A DNA stretch of 64,000 bases from Paenibacillus albidus (GCF_014644435.1 NZ_BMKR01000021.1:1-64000); one strand, 5' to 3'; counted from the stretch's first letter, positions 25,385 to 35,925 are shown. Translations and numbers: made by a program. Notes: a model not told the origin generated them from the letters alone.

Positions 25385-28300
25385 ATGACTAAGCATCTGT
25401 ATTCAATATGGCTTGGGGATGTATTATTCTGCTTCTCCGGCGAAACTTCGGAGCCAAAGGTTGACGCCTGGACCCGTGTGATCAAGCGGCTCGAGCTGCT
25501 GGGCGGGGTCCGGCCTTTTGCAGGGGCAACACTGCGGCTGGCGGAAGTGAAGTATCCGATAGCTCCGGCGGCAGACAAACCCGCGCGGCGTACCTTTCCC
25601 GGGCGGACGATGGAAGGGCTTGCCCTGCTGCCGAAGGATGCCTTTGAGCTGCTGCTGGCCTATGATGAGCAGCTATGTCTGAAACAGGGGGTTGAGCCTG
25701 GCGGAGAGCTCCGGTATTGGGCGGCCGCAGCACGGTTTGCACTGGAGCTGATGGGCACAGGCGGCATTGTGCCGGGAGCGCTGCCGCCCCGTACGGTAGG
25801 ACCGCGGCGGCGCGGTGGAGAGCAGGCGGCTGTGGCCTGCTGGTCCCCTGTATTCCGCAGCCCGGAGGAGCGGGACTATTTCCTGCAACTGGCTGCGTCC
25901 ATGCCTGTGCTTGCACTGGGTACCCATACCGCCGAAGCGGGGGACTTGTCTTCACGTGAAGAAGCCGGCGCGTATGTGCTGTACTCTTTTTTACAGGCGG
26001 TGATGACGACAGAGATTAAAAAGGTTGTTGCCGGCATAGAAGGTGAGCTGGCGCCTTATAAAGCGAATTACCGCCGCGGGTACTCTCCGCTGACGGAGCT
26101 GTGGTGGAACAGCTTGCTTACAGGTTCCCGGGATGTCCCTGTCCAGGGAACCCCGGCCGAGGTGACGGAGCTGCTGGCTAGCGTCAATGAGACTGCTGGC
26201 AGCGAAGTCCCGCGCTCCAAGGTCGAGGAAGTCCGCAGCGGCCAACTGGGGCTTGGCCTGCGGCTGGAACCTCCGCAAGGTGAAGAGGAGACATGGCGTC
26301 TGACCTTCTGGGCAGAAAGCAAGGAGGAAGGGGAGTTCTGGCTGTCCGCCGGCTCAATCTGGAGCAGCAAAGAACGTGAATTCACGTTATGGGGCAAAGT
26401 CTACCGGAATATTCAGCAGCAGCTGCTCACGGCGCTTGGAAGGGCAGCGAAGTTGTCGCCCGATATCGGCCGGGCACTGGCGGTTCCGGCACCGGAAGGC
26501 GTGGATCTTGCGCCTGAGCATCTGTACAATTTCCTGAAGGAGAGCGTACAGCTGTTGACTTCCAAAGGCATTACCGTGCAGATGCCCTCACGCTGGAGCC
26601 GCGAGGGACGCCGCCGGATCGGCATGAAAATGAAGATGCAGCCGCCTGCAGGCACGACGGACGGCCCGGCACCGGTCGCGCTGGGTATGGAGGAACTGAT
26701 CTCCTTCCGCATGGAGGCCTCCCTGGGGGACGTTTCCATCAGTGCCGAGGAATTGAATGCATTGGTTGAGGCCGGGGTGCCCTTTGTGAGATTCCGCGGG
26801 GAATGGATTGAAGTCGATCCCAAGGAAATCCGTCAGGTTCTGAAATACATGAAACGCCATGAGAGCGGCGAAATGACGGCGGCGGACTGGATGCGACTGG
26901 AAGCCGAGGATGGGGAAGACCGGCTCTGGAAAGGCATGTCCGTGACCGGGATGGAGACTTCCGGCTTGCTGGCTTCACTTATGCGCGGCGATGTGCTGCG
27001 CAATCTTCCGTCCCGTTCTGTACCGGAGGACCTCCAGGGTACACTCAGGCCCTATCAGGAACGCGGTTATCAATGGTTAGCTGCCCTCAGCGGACTGGGC
27101 TTTGGTGTCTGTCTGGCTGATGATATGGGTCTGGGCAAAACCGTACAGGTTATTACCTGCCTACTGGACCGTTCTTTGAACGCACCGCCGGAGGAATTGC
27201 GCAGACCTGTGCTTATTCTCTGTCCTACCTCGCTGCTGGGGAACTGGCAGCGGGAGCTGCAGCGGTTTGCTCCATCGCTTCATGTACATATCCATCATGG
27301 AGGGCGGCGTGTGCGCGGTGAGAGCTTCATGGAGCTTGCGGAGAGTCATGATATTGTGCTGACGACCTACCATTTGGCGGGCCGGGACAGTGAAGATTTG
27401 GCGGGCGTGCAGTGGTCGACAGTAGTCCTGGATGAAGCTCAGTACATTAAGAATCACCGGACCAAACAGGCGCAAAGTGTCATGAAGCTTTCGGCACCGC
27501 ACCGGATTGCCATGACGGGTACACCGGTGGAGAACCGTCTCGGGGAGCTGTGGTCCATCTTTCACTTCTTGAATCCCGGGTACCTGGGAACTTATCATTC
27601 CTTCCGCCAGCGATATGTGTCGGGAGAGGGCGGCGAACGGCTGCGCGAGCTGCATCGGCTGGTCTCCCCGTTCCTGCTGCGACGGCTCAAAAGCGATCCG
27701 GATATTTCCAAGGATCTGCCGGAGAAGCTGGAACTGAAGTCCTATTGTCCCCTGACCGAAACCCAGGCTTCCCTGTATCAGGGAGTGGTCGATGAAATGC
27801 TGGGGGTTATCGGGGAAAGCTCCGGAATGGCGCGGCGCGGGCTGGTGTTGTCCTCCCTGACCAAGCTGAAGCAGATCTGCAACCACCCGCAGCTGTTCCG
27901 GAAAGAGGAGGGGCGGACACAGCGCAATGAACAATCCGGCAAAATGGAAGTGATGTTCGAAGTGCTGGACAGTATTGCCGAGCTGGGCGAATCGGCGCTG
28001 ATCTTCACCCAATATGTGGCGATGGGCGAACTGCTCGTCAGCCGTCTGGCTCGCCGCTATGGCGTAACGCCGCTGTTTCTGCATGGCGGGATTCCCAAAC
28101 GGGAACGCGATGAGATGGTGCATGATTACCAGGAAGGGAAAGGGCCGGCATTCTTCGTGCTTTCCCTCAAGGCCGGCGGCGTCGGGCTCAACCTGACCCG
28201 GGCGAACCATGTTATCCATTACGACCGCTGGTGGAACCCGGCGGTGGAGAACCAGGCTACCGACCGTGCATTTCGGATCGGGCAAGACCGGAATGTGCAG

Positions 28301-28471
28301 GTGCATAAGCTGATCTGCCAGGGTACCCTGGAGGAACGGATCGACGAACTGATTGAACGTAAAAAAAGTCTGTCCGAGCAGGTTGTCGGCTCCGGTGAAA
28401 CCTGGTTGACCGAGATGTCCAATCATGAGCTCAAGGAGCTTATCGAACTGCAGGGGCAGGACTGGATGTAA
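25385..28471 (+). CDS. SNF2-family helicase (DEAQ type)
   Basis: A 1028-residue double-stranded DNA translocase of the Swi2/Snf2 superfamily. The first 540 residues are a family-specific region without clear motif. The ATPase core has Walker A DMGLGKT (Lys585), DEAQ at 683-686 and TGTPVENRLGELWSIFHFLNPG. The second RecA lobe ends with GLNLTRANHVIHYDRWWNP then ENQATDRAFRIGQ. It resembles the YwqA/YqhH type of Bacillus. The ATG follows AGGAG. A second gene follows after 18 nt and is probably its partner. Exact role (repair, transcription recycling or defence) cannot be told. Confidence 0.9.
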   Translation: MTKHLYSIWLGDVLFCFSGETSEPKVDAWTRVIKRLELLGGVRPFAGATLRLAEVKYPIAPAADKPARRTFPGRTMEGLALLPKDAFELLLAYDEQLCLKQGVEPGGELRYWAAAARFALELMGTGGIVPGALPPRTVGPRRRGGEQAAVACWSPVFRSPEERDYFLQLAASMPVLALGTHTAEAGDLSSREEAGAYVLYSFLQAVMTTEIKKVVAGIEGELAPYKANYRRGYSPLTELWWNSLLTGSRDVPVQGTPAEVTELLASVNETAGSEVPRSKVEEVRSGQLGLGLRLEPPQGEEETWRLTFWAESKEEGEFWLSAGSIWSSKEREFTLWGKVYRNIQQQLLTALGRAAKLSPDIGRALAVPAPEGVDLAPEHLYNFLKESVQLLTSKGITVQMPSRWSREGRRRIGMKMKMQPPAGTTDGPAPVALGMEELISFRMEASLGDVSISAEELNALVEAGVPFVRFRGEWIEVDPKEIRQVLKYMKRHESGEMTAADWMRLEAEDGEDRLWKGMSVTGMETSGLLASLMRGDVLRNLPSRSVPEDLQGTLRPYQERGYQWLAALSGLGFGVCLADDMGLGKTVQVITCLLDRSLNAPPEELRRPVLILCPTSLLGNWQRELQRFAPSLHVHIHHGGRRVRGESFMELAESHDIVLTTYHLAGRDSEDLAGVQWSTVVLDEAQYIKNHRTKQAQSVMKLSAPHRIAMTGTPVENRLGELWSIFHFLNPGYLGTYHSFRQRYVSGEGGERLRELHRLVSPFLLRRLKSDPDISKDLPEKLELKSYCPLTETQASLYQGVVDEMLGVIGESSGMARRGLVLSSLTKLKQICNHPQLFRKEEGRTQRNEQSGKMEVMFEVLDSIAELGESALIFTQYVAMGELLVSRLARRYGVTPLFLHGGIPKRERDEMVHDYQEGKGPAFFVLSLKAGGVGLNLTRANHVIHYDRWWNPAVENQATDRAFRIGQDRNVQVHKLICQGTLEERIDELIERKKSLSEQVVGSGETWLTEMSNHELKELIELQGQDWM

Positions 28472-28489
28472 TAAGGGAGGGAATTACCA

Positions 28490-29275
28490 ATGATTGAAAC
28501 CCTGGAGCTGAGGCTGGAAGCCGCCCCCGGGCTGCTGAGCGCTGCGTGGATTCCACTTTCCGGCACAGCGGGTAAACCGGAGGCGGGGTCAAACAACAGG
28601 GGGACTTCTGCAGAGCTTCGTCTTTCTTTGGAGGTTCCGGTCTGGCCGGCGGCCCGCAGGGAGGAAATTCTGCAGCAGATCGCCCATCATCCGAATGAGC
28701 TCTTTGCGCTGCTGGAAGGACGGTTGACAGGCGGGTGTGCGAAACTGGATCCGGATCTGTTTCCGCCAGAGGATGTACTTATGCAGGGGATTGTGAGTCA
28801 GGCTGAGAATGTAGATGCAACAAAGGTGCTGGAGCTGATCCGCAAACAGCTGGCACAGAAGCCGCTGCTTGCGTTTACGTTAAAAGGGCTCTCCAAAGGA
28901 GACCTGCTGGAAGGGGTGTTTGCCCAGTGGGCCGAGGAAGAACAGGGGGCTGCTCGTGACGAGGCTGCGGCACCGTTGTCGGCGGGCAGTCTAGCTGCGG
29001 AGCTGACCCGGCTGGAGCGCAAGGGGCCTGCCATCTCCACCGGAGAATGGCTGGCGGAGGCGGTAGCCGAAGGTTCCCTGCATCAGCCGGGCCCGTTATT
29101 TCATGAGATCGAAGCCCGTCCGTTTCCGGCTTCCCACCCGGTAGCAGCTCCGGCCGAAGATTGGGGAGCGCTGCTCCCCAAGACGCCAAAAGCGCAGGAG
29201 GGAGTGGCTCTGATTATGAACCGTGTGGCGGAGGCCGCTGCGCGGAAGGCACAGAGCATACTGAAGCCGAAGTGA
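28490..29275 (+). CDS. Uncharacterised protein co-transcribed with the SNF2 helicase
   Basis: A 261-residue protein I do not recognise. It is acidic, soluble and Ala/Glu/Leu-rich, with a beta-like N-terminal part (about 1-60), a helical centre and a Pro-rich patch near 205-225. SWIM zinc-finger proteins often accompany this helicase type, but no CxC...CxH motif is present here. The ATG follows GGGAGGG. Co-transcription suggests a complex with the helicase. Confidence 0.7.
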   Translation: MIETLELRLEAAPGLLSAAWIPLSGTAGKPEAGSNNRGTSAELRLSLEVPVWPAARREEILQQIAHHPNELFALLEGRLTGGCAKLDPDLFPPEDVLMQGIVSQAENVDATKVLELIRKQLAQKPLLAFTLKGLSKGDLLEGVFAQWAEEEQGAARDEAAAPLSAGSLAAELTRLERKGPAISTGEWLAEAVAEGSLHQPGPLFHEIEARPFPASHPVAAPAEDWGALLPKTPKAQEGVALIMNRVAEAAARKAQSILKPK

Positions 29276-29306
29276 ATTCATCCGCAGCATCATTGGGAAA
29301 TGGCAA

Positions 29307-29351
29307 AAAGGCAGCCCCGCTTCAGCATCAGCTGATTGCGGGGCTGCCTTT
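29307..29351. terminator. Bidirectional terminator
   Basis: AAAGGCAGCCCCGC pairs perfectly with GCGGGGCTGCCTTT between convergent genes, with A and T runs on the two sides. Confidence 0.92.
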
Positions 29352-29386
29352 AATTGTCTCCCTTGCCGGGCAGCAAGGGCGGGCGG

Positions 29387-30121
29387 TCAGGCCTTGCGCT
29401 GTCCGGGGCCGGGGCCGTCTCCCTCGGAGAGCTCCAGAATCTCCCGGCGCAGGCGCAGCATCTTCTGATCGAGCTCATCCGCAGCGCGGGCGGCTTCCTT
29501 CAGTTCTTCCGCGACGTGGGCGGGAAGCTGTTTGTCGAATTTATAATACAGAATATGCTCCATGCTCGCCCAGAAATCCATAGCGAGCGTACGTAGCTGA
29601 ATCTCTACTTTGACCCAGCGTGTTCCCTCCAGCAGGATCAGCGGAATCGCTATTATTAAATGCAGACTCTGGTATCCATTGGGCTTGGGATGGGCGATAT
29701 AATCCTTGATTTCCAGGATGCGCATATCCTCACGGGCACTCAGATGATCCACCAGGCGGTAAATATCTTTGACGAATGCACAGACGATCCGCATGCCGGC
29801 GATATCATGAATGTACTGTTCCATATTTCCAAGGCTGAATTCATAGCCCTTGCGCTGCATTTTTTGCAGAATGCTCTTCGGTTCCTTGATCCGTGACTTC
29901 ACATGCTCGATCGGACTGAAGCCGTCGCGTACCTGCCATTCGCTTTTGATGACATCGATCTTATTCTGAAGCTCGTTCAGAGCATGGCGGTAGAGTACCG
30001 GCAAAGTCTTGAAATCCTCAATCTGCTTGGCAAAATCCTCATTAATCTGCCATTGCTGCATATCCTTAACATGTACCTGCAACTGATTTAGCGTTAACTG
30101 TGTACCTTCTTGTTCGTCCAC
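29387..30121 (-). CDS. Small alarmone synthetase, (p)ppGpp-forming GTP pyrophosphokinase
   Basis: A 244-residue single-domain synthetase of the RelQ/YjbM or YwaC type that transfers pyrophosphate from ATP to GDP or GTP. RelA/SpoT synthetase blocks are visible: VKSRIKEPKSILQKMQRKG, YIHDIAGMRIVC, PKPNGYQSLHLII and VEIQLRT followed by DFWASMEH. There is no hydrolase, TGS or ACT domain. The GTG start follows GGGAGAG. The C-terminal helix is longer than in the about 210-residue relatives and ends in a Gly/Pro-rich tail. Confidence 0.9.
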   Translation of the reverse strand: MDEQEGTQLTLNQLQVHVKDMQQWQINEDFAKQIEDFKTLPVLYRHALNELQNKIDVIKSEWQVRDGFSPIEHVKSRIKEPKSILQKMQRKGYEFSLGNMEQYIHDIAGMRIVCAFVKDIYRLVDHLSAREDMRILEIKDYIAHPKPNGYQSLHLIIAIPLILLEGTRWVKVEIQLRTLAMDFWASMEHILYYKFDKQLPAHVAEELKEAARAADELDQKMLRLRREILELSEGDGPGPGQRKA

Positions 30122-30185
30122 TGAAACTCTCCCGATTTTCGTTATAGGTGACTAAATCTATTTTAACCGATTTTTGGTCCTGGAA

Positions 30186-30229
30186 GCAAAATAAAGCCCG
30201 GGCAGGGACGTTGTCCGTAGCAGGGCTTT
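30186..30229 (-). terminator. Terminator of the 30.3-30.7 kb gene
   Basis: On the minus strand AAAGCCC pairs with GGGCTTT, with an internal GAC/GTC helix, followed by ATTTTGC. Confidence 0.7.
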
Positions 30230-30346
30230 GGTGCGGGTGCGAATATCCTGAACTGATGGCAAAACGGTGAAATGCCCGTTATTCCAGAAACATTATGCCC
30301 GCGAAGGCGTATTACTGCACATCAAAGGAAACCTGGGGCTGCTCCA

Positions 30347-30724
30347 TTATTTGTTGGTGGGTGAGCCTCCGTCATAGCCCTTGTCCTGATATCCGGTATT
30401 CTCAAGTTTGGGGAGAACCCCCATCCCGTCAATGGCTGACCGGGTCTCCCCGGTACCCTGCTCACGCAGATATTCAAACAGCTTAACGGTCTGATCATCA
30501 AACTGATCTATCGCGTCGTCATGGTCAGCAGACTTGTACGGCACAAAGGCACGGCGAAAAGCATATCCGTCGCCTCTTTCCAAATCCTTCAACAAATCCT
30601 GCAGGACAGTGAGCTCATCGGTTGTCAGCAGCACTTCGAATTCATTCGAGTCATTGCGGACATCCTGGATCAGGCCGTGGGCCACGGATACGAAATAATG
30701 TTTTTTCTCTTCACTAACGGTCAA
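30347..30724 (-). CDS. Small uncharacterised protein
   Basis: A predicted 125-residue soluble protein, not recognised. The TTG start at 30724 is preferred because GGAGGG lies 7 nt upstream. Earlier ATG codons overlap the -10 TATAAT (30773-30778) or lack a ribosome site. The N-terminal half (HYFVSVAHGLIQDV, FEVLLTTDELTVLQDLLKDL) looks like a compact alpha/beta domain. The C-terminal tail (about 95-125) is Gly-rich and probably disordered. Confidence 0.65.
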   Translation of the reverse strand: MTVSEEKKHYFVSVAHGLIQDVRNDSNEFEVLLTTDELTVLQDLLKDLERGDGYAFRRAFVPYKSADHDDAIDQFDDQTVKLFEYLREQGTGETRSAIDGMGVLPKLENTGYQDKGYDGGSPTNK

Positions 30725-30924
30725 GGTTAATCCCTCCATCTTCTGGGTAAGGTTCACCATCATTATTTTACTATTATACACAGAACGACAAATAATGAAT
30801 CTGCTCCACAGTTTTGGTATGATAGAAGCACGTTTCCGGTGTGCCGGACCGAAGTCCGATTAACTCAAAGACGATTCAGGCTGCCATTCAGCCCTGTTCT
30901 CACTGTGTAGGAGGAGGAGCAACA

Positions 30925-31710
30925 ATGAATTTATTACAACGTATCAAAGACGGTGCCAGCAAGGTTACCGAAAAAGCACAGAACTCCGTAGAGATCGGCA
31001 AGCTGAACAGCCATATATCCGATATCGAGCGTGAGATGGAAGTTGAATTTGCCAAAATGGGCAAGCTTTTTTATGAGGGATACCGTTCGAGGGATATGTC
31101 GGTGGCCGAAGGCCAAATGCTGGAGCTGTCGCGTGCCTGCTCCAAGCTGCAGGAGAAGATTGACGGACTGCGCTCACGTATCGCTGAGCTGAAAAATGAG
31201 CGTCTGTGCAGCTGCGGTTATGTAGTGGCCTTGGATGCCAATTTCTGCCCGCATTGCGGGCGCAGACTGGAGGAGCCTCTCAATTTTCGCAAGACACCCG
31301 CAGCGCCGGTAACGGTGGCTTCGGTCTATGAAGACGAAGAGGAAGATCAATACTACGGTGCGGATGAGCTTACGGCTGAAGAGAAAGAGCTGGCGATGAA
31401 GTCCGAACAACATGCCGTGTATACCGAAGTGCAGGAATCCGAGGATGAGCTCCCGCTGGACCCTTATGCAGGGGGGCAGGAAGTAGACCGGGATCGCCGT
31501 CATGCTGATGAACTGGAACGCGAACGGGAGAGACAGCTGGAGCTGGACCGGCGCATCAGGGATTGGAAGGCGAGCGAACATGGGGAGGAAGCCTCAGCGG
31601 CAGAAGGCGAGGACAACGGAGTGCGCGATTTGGTGAAATGCCAGATTTGCCGGGCAGATTTGCCTAAGGGCTCCATGTGGTGCCCGCGCTGCGGATCAGA
31701 ACAAATCTAG
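30925..31710 (+). CDS. Double zinc-ribbon protein with coiled-coil start
   Basis: A 261-residue cytosolic protein. Residues 1-90 are helical and charged, like a coiled coil (HISDIEREMEVEFAKMGKLF). A first ribbon is CSCGY...FCPHCGRRL near 95-115 and a second is CQICRADL...WCPRCGSEQI at the end. Between them lies a long acidic linker. The ATG at 30925 follows AGGAGGAGGAGC. Function unknown; similar proteins are small scaffold or sensor-like zinc ribbons. A TrmB-type regulator follows after 37 nt. Confidence 0.75.
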   Translation: MNLLQRIKDGASKVTEKAQNSVEIGKLNSHISDIEREMEVEFAKMGKLFYEGYRSRDMSVAEGQMLELSRACSKLQEKIDGLRSRIAELKNERLCSCGYVVALDANFCPHCGRRLEEPLNFRKTPAAPVTVASVYEDEEEDQYYGADELTAEEKELAMKSEQHAVYTEVQESEDELPLDPYAGGQEVDRDRRHADELERERERQLELDRRIRDWKASEHGEEASAAEGEDNGVRDLVKCQICRADLPKGSMWCPRCGSEQI

Positions 31711-31747
31711 TCAGTCAGGATTTCAGTCAGCTTAGGGGGACAACAGG

Positions 31748-32629
31748 ATGGAACAGTTGCTGCTGCATCTGCGCAATCTGGGCTTCACGGAGATGGAGTC
31801 CAAAATTATGGTGGAGCTGGCGACCAAGGGTCAGGCTTCCGGCTACGAAGTGGCCAAACAGCTCGGAGTCTCCAGGTCCAATGTATATGCGGCGCTTCAG
31901 CGCCTGACCCAGCAAGGTTATGTGAGATGTGGAGAGGGAGAGCCGGCACGTTACAGCGTCCTTGATCCGGAGGAGCTGGCGACCATGATCTCCGGCCGGG
32001 TGCAGGCATCGCTGGCCTATATGGAGAGCGAAATGCCCCGCGGAGGACCGGTCAGTCCATCTTTTTATAATGTGGAAGGCGACCGGAACGTCCTTGGAGC
32101 ACTGGTTCGGCAGCTGAATCTGGCCGGCCAGGAAATTGTGGTGGATGTGTGGCGGGAGGAAGCATCCCTGCTGCGCAGTGAGCTTGAGCAGGCGGAGCTG
32201 CGGGGGGTTAAGCTGCTGTGGGCTTTTGACGGCGGCAATGCGGTTCCCTCGCCCTATCCGGTCTGGCCGCCGCTTGGCGGCAAGCCGGGGCGCAGTGACG
32301 GGAGGAAGTTCTCTTTTGTCGTCGACCGCAGCTGGTGCATGCTGGGCATGCGGTATGAGGACGGGTCGGCACAGGCTGTCGTCACCGAACATCCCGTGCT
32401 GGTGGAGCTCCTGCTGAATCATTTTACGCAGGAAATGGTGTTGTTTGAGCTGGAGGAGGATATGGGGCCGGAGCTTGAGAAACGTTACGGGGAGCGCTAC
32501 AGCCGGATCTATAGCAAATATGTGATGAACGAGCAGGAAGAACACCCGGAAGAACGGGAAGAACACCTGGGAAAACCCGAAGAACCCGATCAACTGCCGG
32601 AACAGCTCCGCCAGGAGAACGGTAACTAA
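31748..32629 (+). CDS. TrmB-family transcriptional regulator
   Basis: A 293-residue regulator. A winged helix-turn-helix (about 1-75, with YEVAKQLGVSRSNVYAALQRL) is followed by a TrmB-type effector domain, which in characterised members binds sugars. The last 40 residues are a Glu/Pro-rich tail (EEHPEEREEHLGKPEEP) unusual for the family. No sugar transporter is adjacent, so its targets are not obvious. It follows the zinc-ribbon gene and precedes a small gene by 18 nt. Confidence 0.85.
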   Translation: MEQLLLHLRNLGFTEMESKIMVELATKGQASGYEVAKQLGVSRSNVYAALQRLTQQGYVRCGEGEPARYSVLDPEELATMISGRVQASLAYMESEMPRGGPVSPSFYNVEGDRNVLGALVRQLNLAGQEIVVDVWREEASLLRSELEQAELRGVKLLWAFDGGNAVPSPYPVWPPLGGKPGRSDGRKFSFVVDRSWCMLGMRYEDGSAQAVVTEHPVLVELLLNHFTQEMVLFELEEDMGPELEKRYGERYSRIYSKYVMNEQEEHPEEREEHLGKPEEPDQLPEQLRQENGN

Positions 32630-32647
32630 TGCAGGGAGGTTTTAAAG

Positions 32648-33590
<943 letters not shown>

Positions 33591-33613
33591 ATTTGGACTT
33601 TAAGGATATGGCT

Positions 33614-33643
33614 AAGGCCGCACGAAGGATGTGCGGCCTTTTT
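33614..33643 (+). terminator. Terminator of xpt
   Basis: AAGGCCGCAC pairs with GTGCGGCCTT around 7 nt and is followed by TTTTT. Confidence 0.93.
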
Positions 33644-33654
33644 GGTATTAAACT

Positions 33655-34317
33655 GAGCTGTTTCAGCTAAAGTCGCTCATCCAAAGGCATTTATGCCTTC
33701 CAATCGAGCTGTTTCCGCTACAGTCGCTCATCTAAAGGCATTTATGCCTCACAATCGAGCTGTTTCCGCTACAGCTGCTCAACGAAAGGCAATTATGCCT
33801 CACAATCGAGCTGTTTCCGCTACAGTCGCTCATCTAAAGGCAATTATGCCTCACAATCGAGCTGTTTCCGCTACAGCTGCTCAACGAAAGGCAATTATGC
33901 CTCACAATCGAGCTGTTTCCGCTGAAGTCGCTCATCCAAAGGCAATTATGCCTTCCAATCGAGCTGTTTCCGTTACAGCTGCTCAACGAAAGGCAATTAT
34001 GCCTTCCAATCGAGCTGTTTCTGCTACAACTGCTCAACGAAAGGCATTTATGCCTTCCAATCGAGCTGTTTCCGCTGAAGTCGCTCATCCAAAGGCATTT
34101 ATGCCTCACAATCGGGCTGTTTCCGCTGTAGTCGCTCATCCAAAGGCAATTATGCCTTCCAATCGAGCTGTTTCCGTTACAGCTGCTCAACGAAAGGCAA
34201 TTATGCCTTCCAATCGAGCTGTTTCTGCTACAACTGCTCAACGAAAGGCATTTATGCCTTCCAATCGAGCTGTTTCCGCTGAAGTCGCTCATCCAAAGGC
34301 ATTTATGCCTTCCACTT
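33655..34317. repeat. Tandem array of thirteen 51-bp units
   Basis: Thirteen units run without spacers. Each begins GAGCTGTTTCCGCT and contains a near-palindrome AAGGCATTTATGCCTT. Two forms alternate: one with GTCGCTCATCC, one with GCTGCTCAACG. Higher-order duplication is visible. Units 2-3 and 4-5 differ at one base. Units 6-9 (33910-34113) and 10-13 (34114-34317) are near-copies, with 7 equal to 11 and 8 equal to 12. The 51-bp period keeps frames open on both strands, but differences between units change amino acids freely and there is no ribosome site, so I do not call a gene. Confidence 0.95.
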
Positions 34318-34411
34318 GTAAACTCCGCGCCCCTTTGGCACCGGGATCGCTTTCCGGGCAATGCGAAAAGACGGGTTCCTCAGTTTCATAGCTGCGAACT
34401 CAGAAGGGGCG

Positions 34412-35359
34412 CTAGCCGCTGGCATGACAAGGTGAGCCGGCAGGCAACGCGAGCAACGCCGCCTGCGGGAAGCGCACCTTCAGGGCGCCCGGCTCGCAGC
34501 GTACGGCAAGTGGCCCGGTGCCCAGGCTTTCGCCGTCGCCGATGGCATGCCGGGCCTCGGCGAAGCGGACGGACACGCAACGTCCGCGTAACATCGTCAC
34601 GAAGGGCAGCGTCACATGCCTGCCCTTAAACACCGTCGGGAACAGCCGCAGCAGCTGCCAGCGGCTGCACCCATGCACCACGCAGACGTCGAGCAGGCCG
34701 TCATCGGCCTTCGCCTGCGGGCAGATCAGCAGCCCGCCGCCGTAGCTGGGCAGGTTGCAGACCGAGACGAGCCAGGCCGTCTCGTATACATCCTCCCGGC
34801 CATCGCAGGCTACGCTGACCCGGCAGGGCTTAAACGTCATCAGCGTATGCACGATGCCGAAGAGATAGGCCAGCTGGCCGGCGCCAATGGCATTGCACAG
34901 CCGCTTGTAGCGGCTGGCGTTCACATTGGCAGCCACCTGGGCGTCGAAGCCGCTGGCCACGGCCGTGAGCGTCAGGCCATCCGCGCCGGAGAGCAGATCG
35001 GCCGCGGTGCAGCGGCCTGTCAGCGCGGCGTCCAGCGCCGCCCCGGTGGCCAGCGGGATGCCGAAGCCGCGCGCGGTGTCATTGCCGGAGCCGGCCGGGA
35101 TGACCGCCAGCGGCACGTTCATGCGCTGCAGCGCGCCGAGCACACTGTGGATGGTGCCGTCACCGCCGACCACCACAGCTGCTTCCCAGGCCTCGTGGCG
35201 GGAGAGGGCCCCGCAGACGGCTTCTTCTGCACCCGCGGCGCTTTTCGTGAACAGGGTCTCGTACGCAATGTTCCTTCTTTTCAGCAATGTCTCCACCGCC
35301 TGCCAGGTCCGCTGCCCCGATCCGCCCCCGGACCGCGGATTGATGATGAATAAATACAT
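34412..35359 (-). CDS. Diacylglycerol kinase-family lipid kinase
   Basis: A 315-residue ATP-dependent lipid kinase of the DagK/YegS/BmrU type. The nucleotide loop VVVGGDGTIHSVLGAL and PAGSGNDTARGFGIP are diagnostic, and a C-terminal beta-sandwich follows. The ATG at 35359 is chosen behind GGAGG with 7 nt spacing. The coding sequence is clearly more GC-rich than its neighbours, which may mean different selection or transfer. The substrate could be diacylglycerol, sphingosine-like or another lipid. Confidence 0.87.
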   Translation of the reverse strand: MYLFIINPRSGGGSGQRTWQAVETLLKRRNIAYETLFTKSAAGAEEAVCGALSRHEAWEAAVVVGGDGTIHSVLGALQRMNVPLAVIPAGSGNDTARGFGIPLATGAALDAALTGRCTAADLLSGADGLTLTAVASGFDAQVAANVNASRYKRLCNAIGAGQLAYLFGIVHTLMTFKPCRVSVACDGREDVYETAWLVSVCNLPSYGGGLLICPQAKADDGLLDVCVVHGCSRWQLLRLFPTVFKGRHVTLPFVTMLRGRCVSVRFAEARHAIGDGESLGTGPLAVRCEPGALKVRFPQAALLALPAGSPCHASG

Positions 35360-35462
35360 GGATGTTCCTCCAGCCTGTTCTAATTCCCGTGTGTCACTGA
35401 CTCCATTGTAAGGAGTGGAAGGGTAAAAGGGAATTCTTTTTGGAAGAGTCCGGATACCTGTG

Positions 35463-35801
35463 CTACAGCTGGCGGAGCTGGCGTTCGGCAAGCTCCCCGA
35501 CCCAGGGCAGCTTATACCACATACCGCTGAGGGAATGGTAGAGCATCAGCAGCCAGACGGCCAGGCCGGCCAGAGAGAGCAGGGCTGCCAGGAAAGGGCC
35601 AAGCAGAGGAATGAACCCGGCGACCACATGGCCTATTGTCAAAGCGCCAAAGGCAAACAGTGATTGAAGGGCATGGAAGAGCACGAAGCGGCTGCGTTTC
35701 TCCAAAGCCAAAAAGACGACGCCACCGACAAAGGGGATCAAATAACAACATGCACCCGCGAGGTTCTCGGGCAATCCGGTCGAAGATCGGAATGGGGACA
35801 A
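35463..35801 (-). CDS. DUF4870-type small membrane protein
   Basis: A protein of about 112 residues with three membrane helices, matching the DUF4870 pattern (AGACCYLIPFVGGVVFL, FVLFHALQS, WYKLPWVGE). The TTG at 35801 is 10 nt after AAGGAG; a GTG at 35810 is only 1 nt after it, so the start is uncertain. Function unknown; such proteins may be membrane import or stress-related. It is read in the same direction as the kinase. Confidence 0.75.
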   Translation of the reverse strand: MSPFRSSTGLPENLAGACCYLIPFVGGVVFLALEKRSRFVLFHALQSLFAFGALTIGHVVAGFIPLLGPFLAALLSLAGLAVWLLMLYHSLSGMWYKLPWVGELAERQLRQL

Positions 35802-35925
35802 AAGGCTCACGCTCCTTGTAGTAGTAGTAGAAGGAGGCCTGCAGAAATGGAATGCAGAAGAGGCAAGCGTCCGTTCCTTCCTCCTAAGAGCCTATGAGTC
35901 CTGCGGATGAAGTATGTGGGCTAAG

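Noticed and set aside
33655-34317. CRISPR array
   Set aside because: The units follow each other without unique spacers, and no cas genes are nearby.
33693-34391. Long open frames on both strands across the 51-bp array
   Set aside because: The 51-bp period is a multiple of three, so frames stay open without selection. No ribosome site is present and unit differences change amino acids freely.
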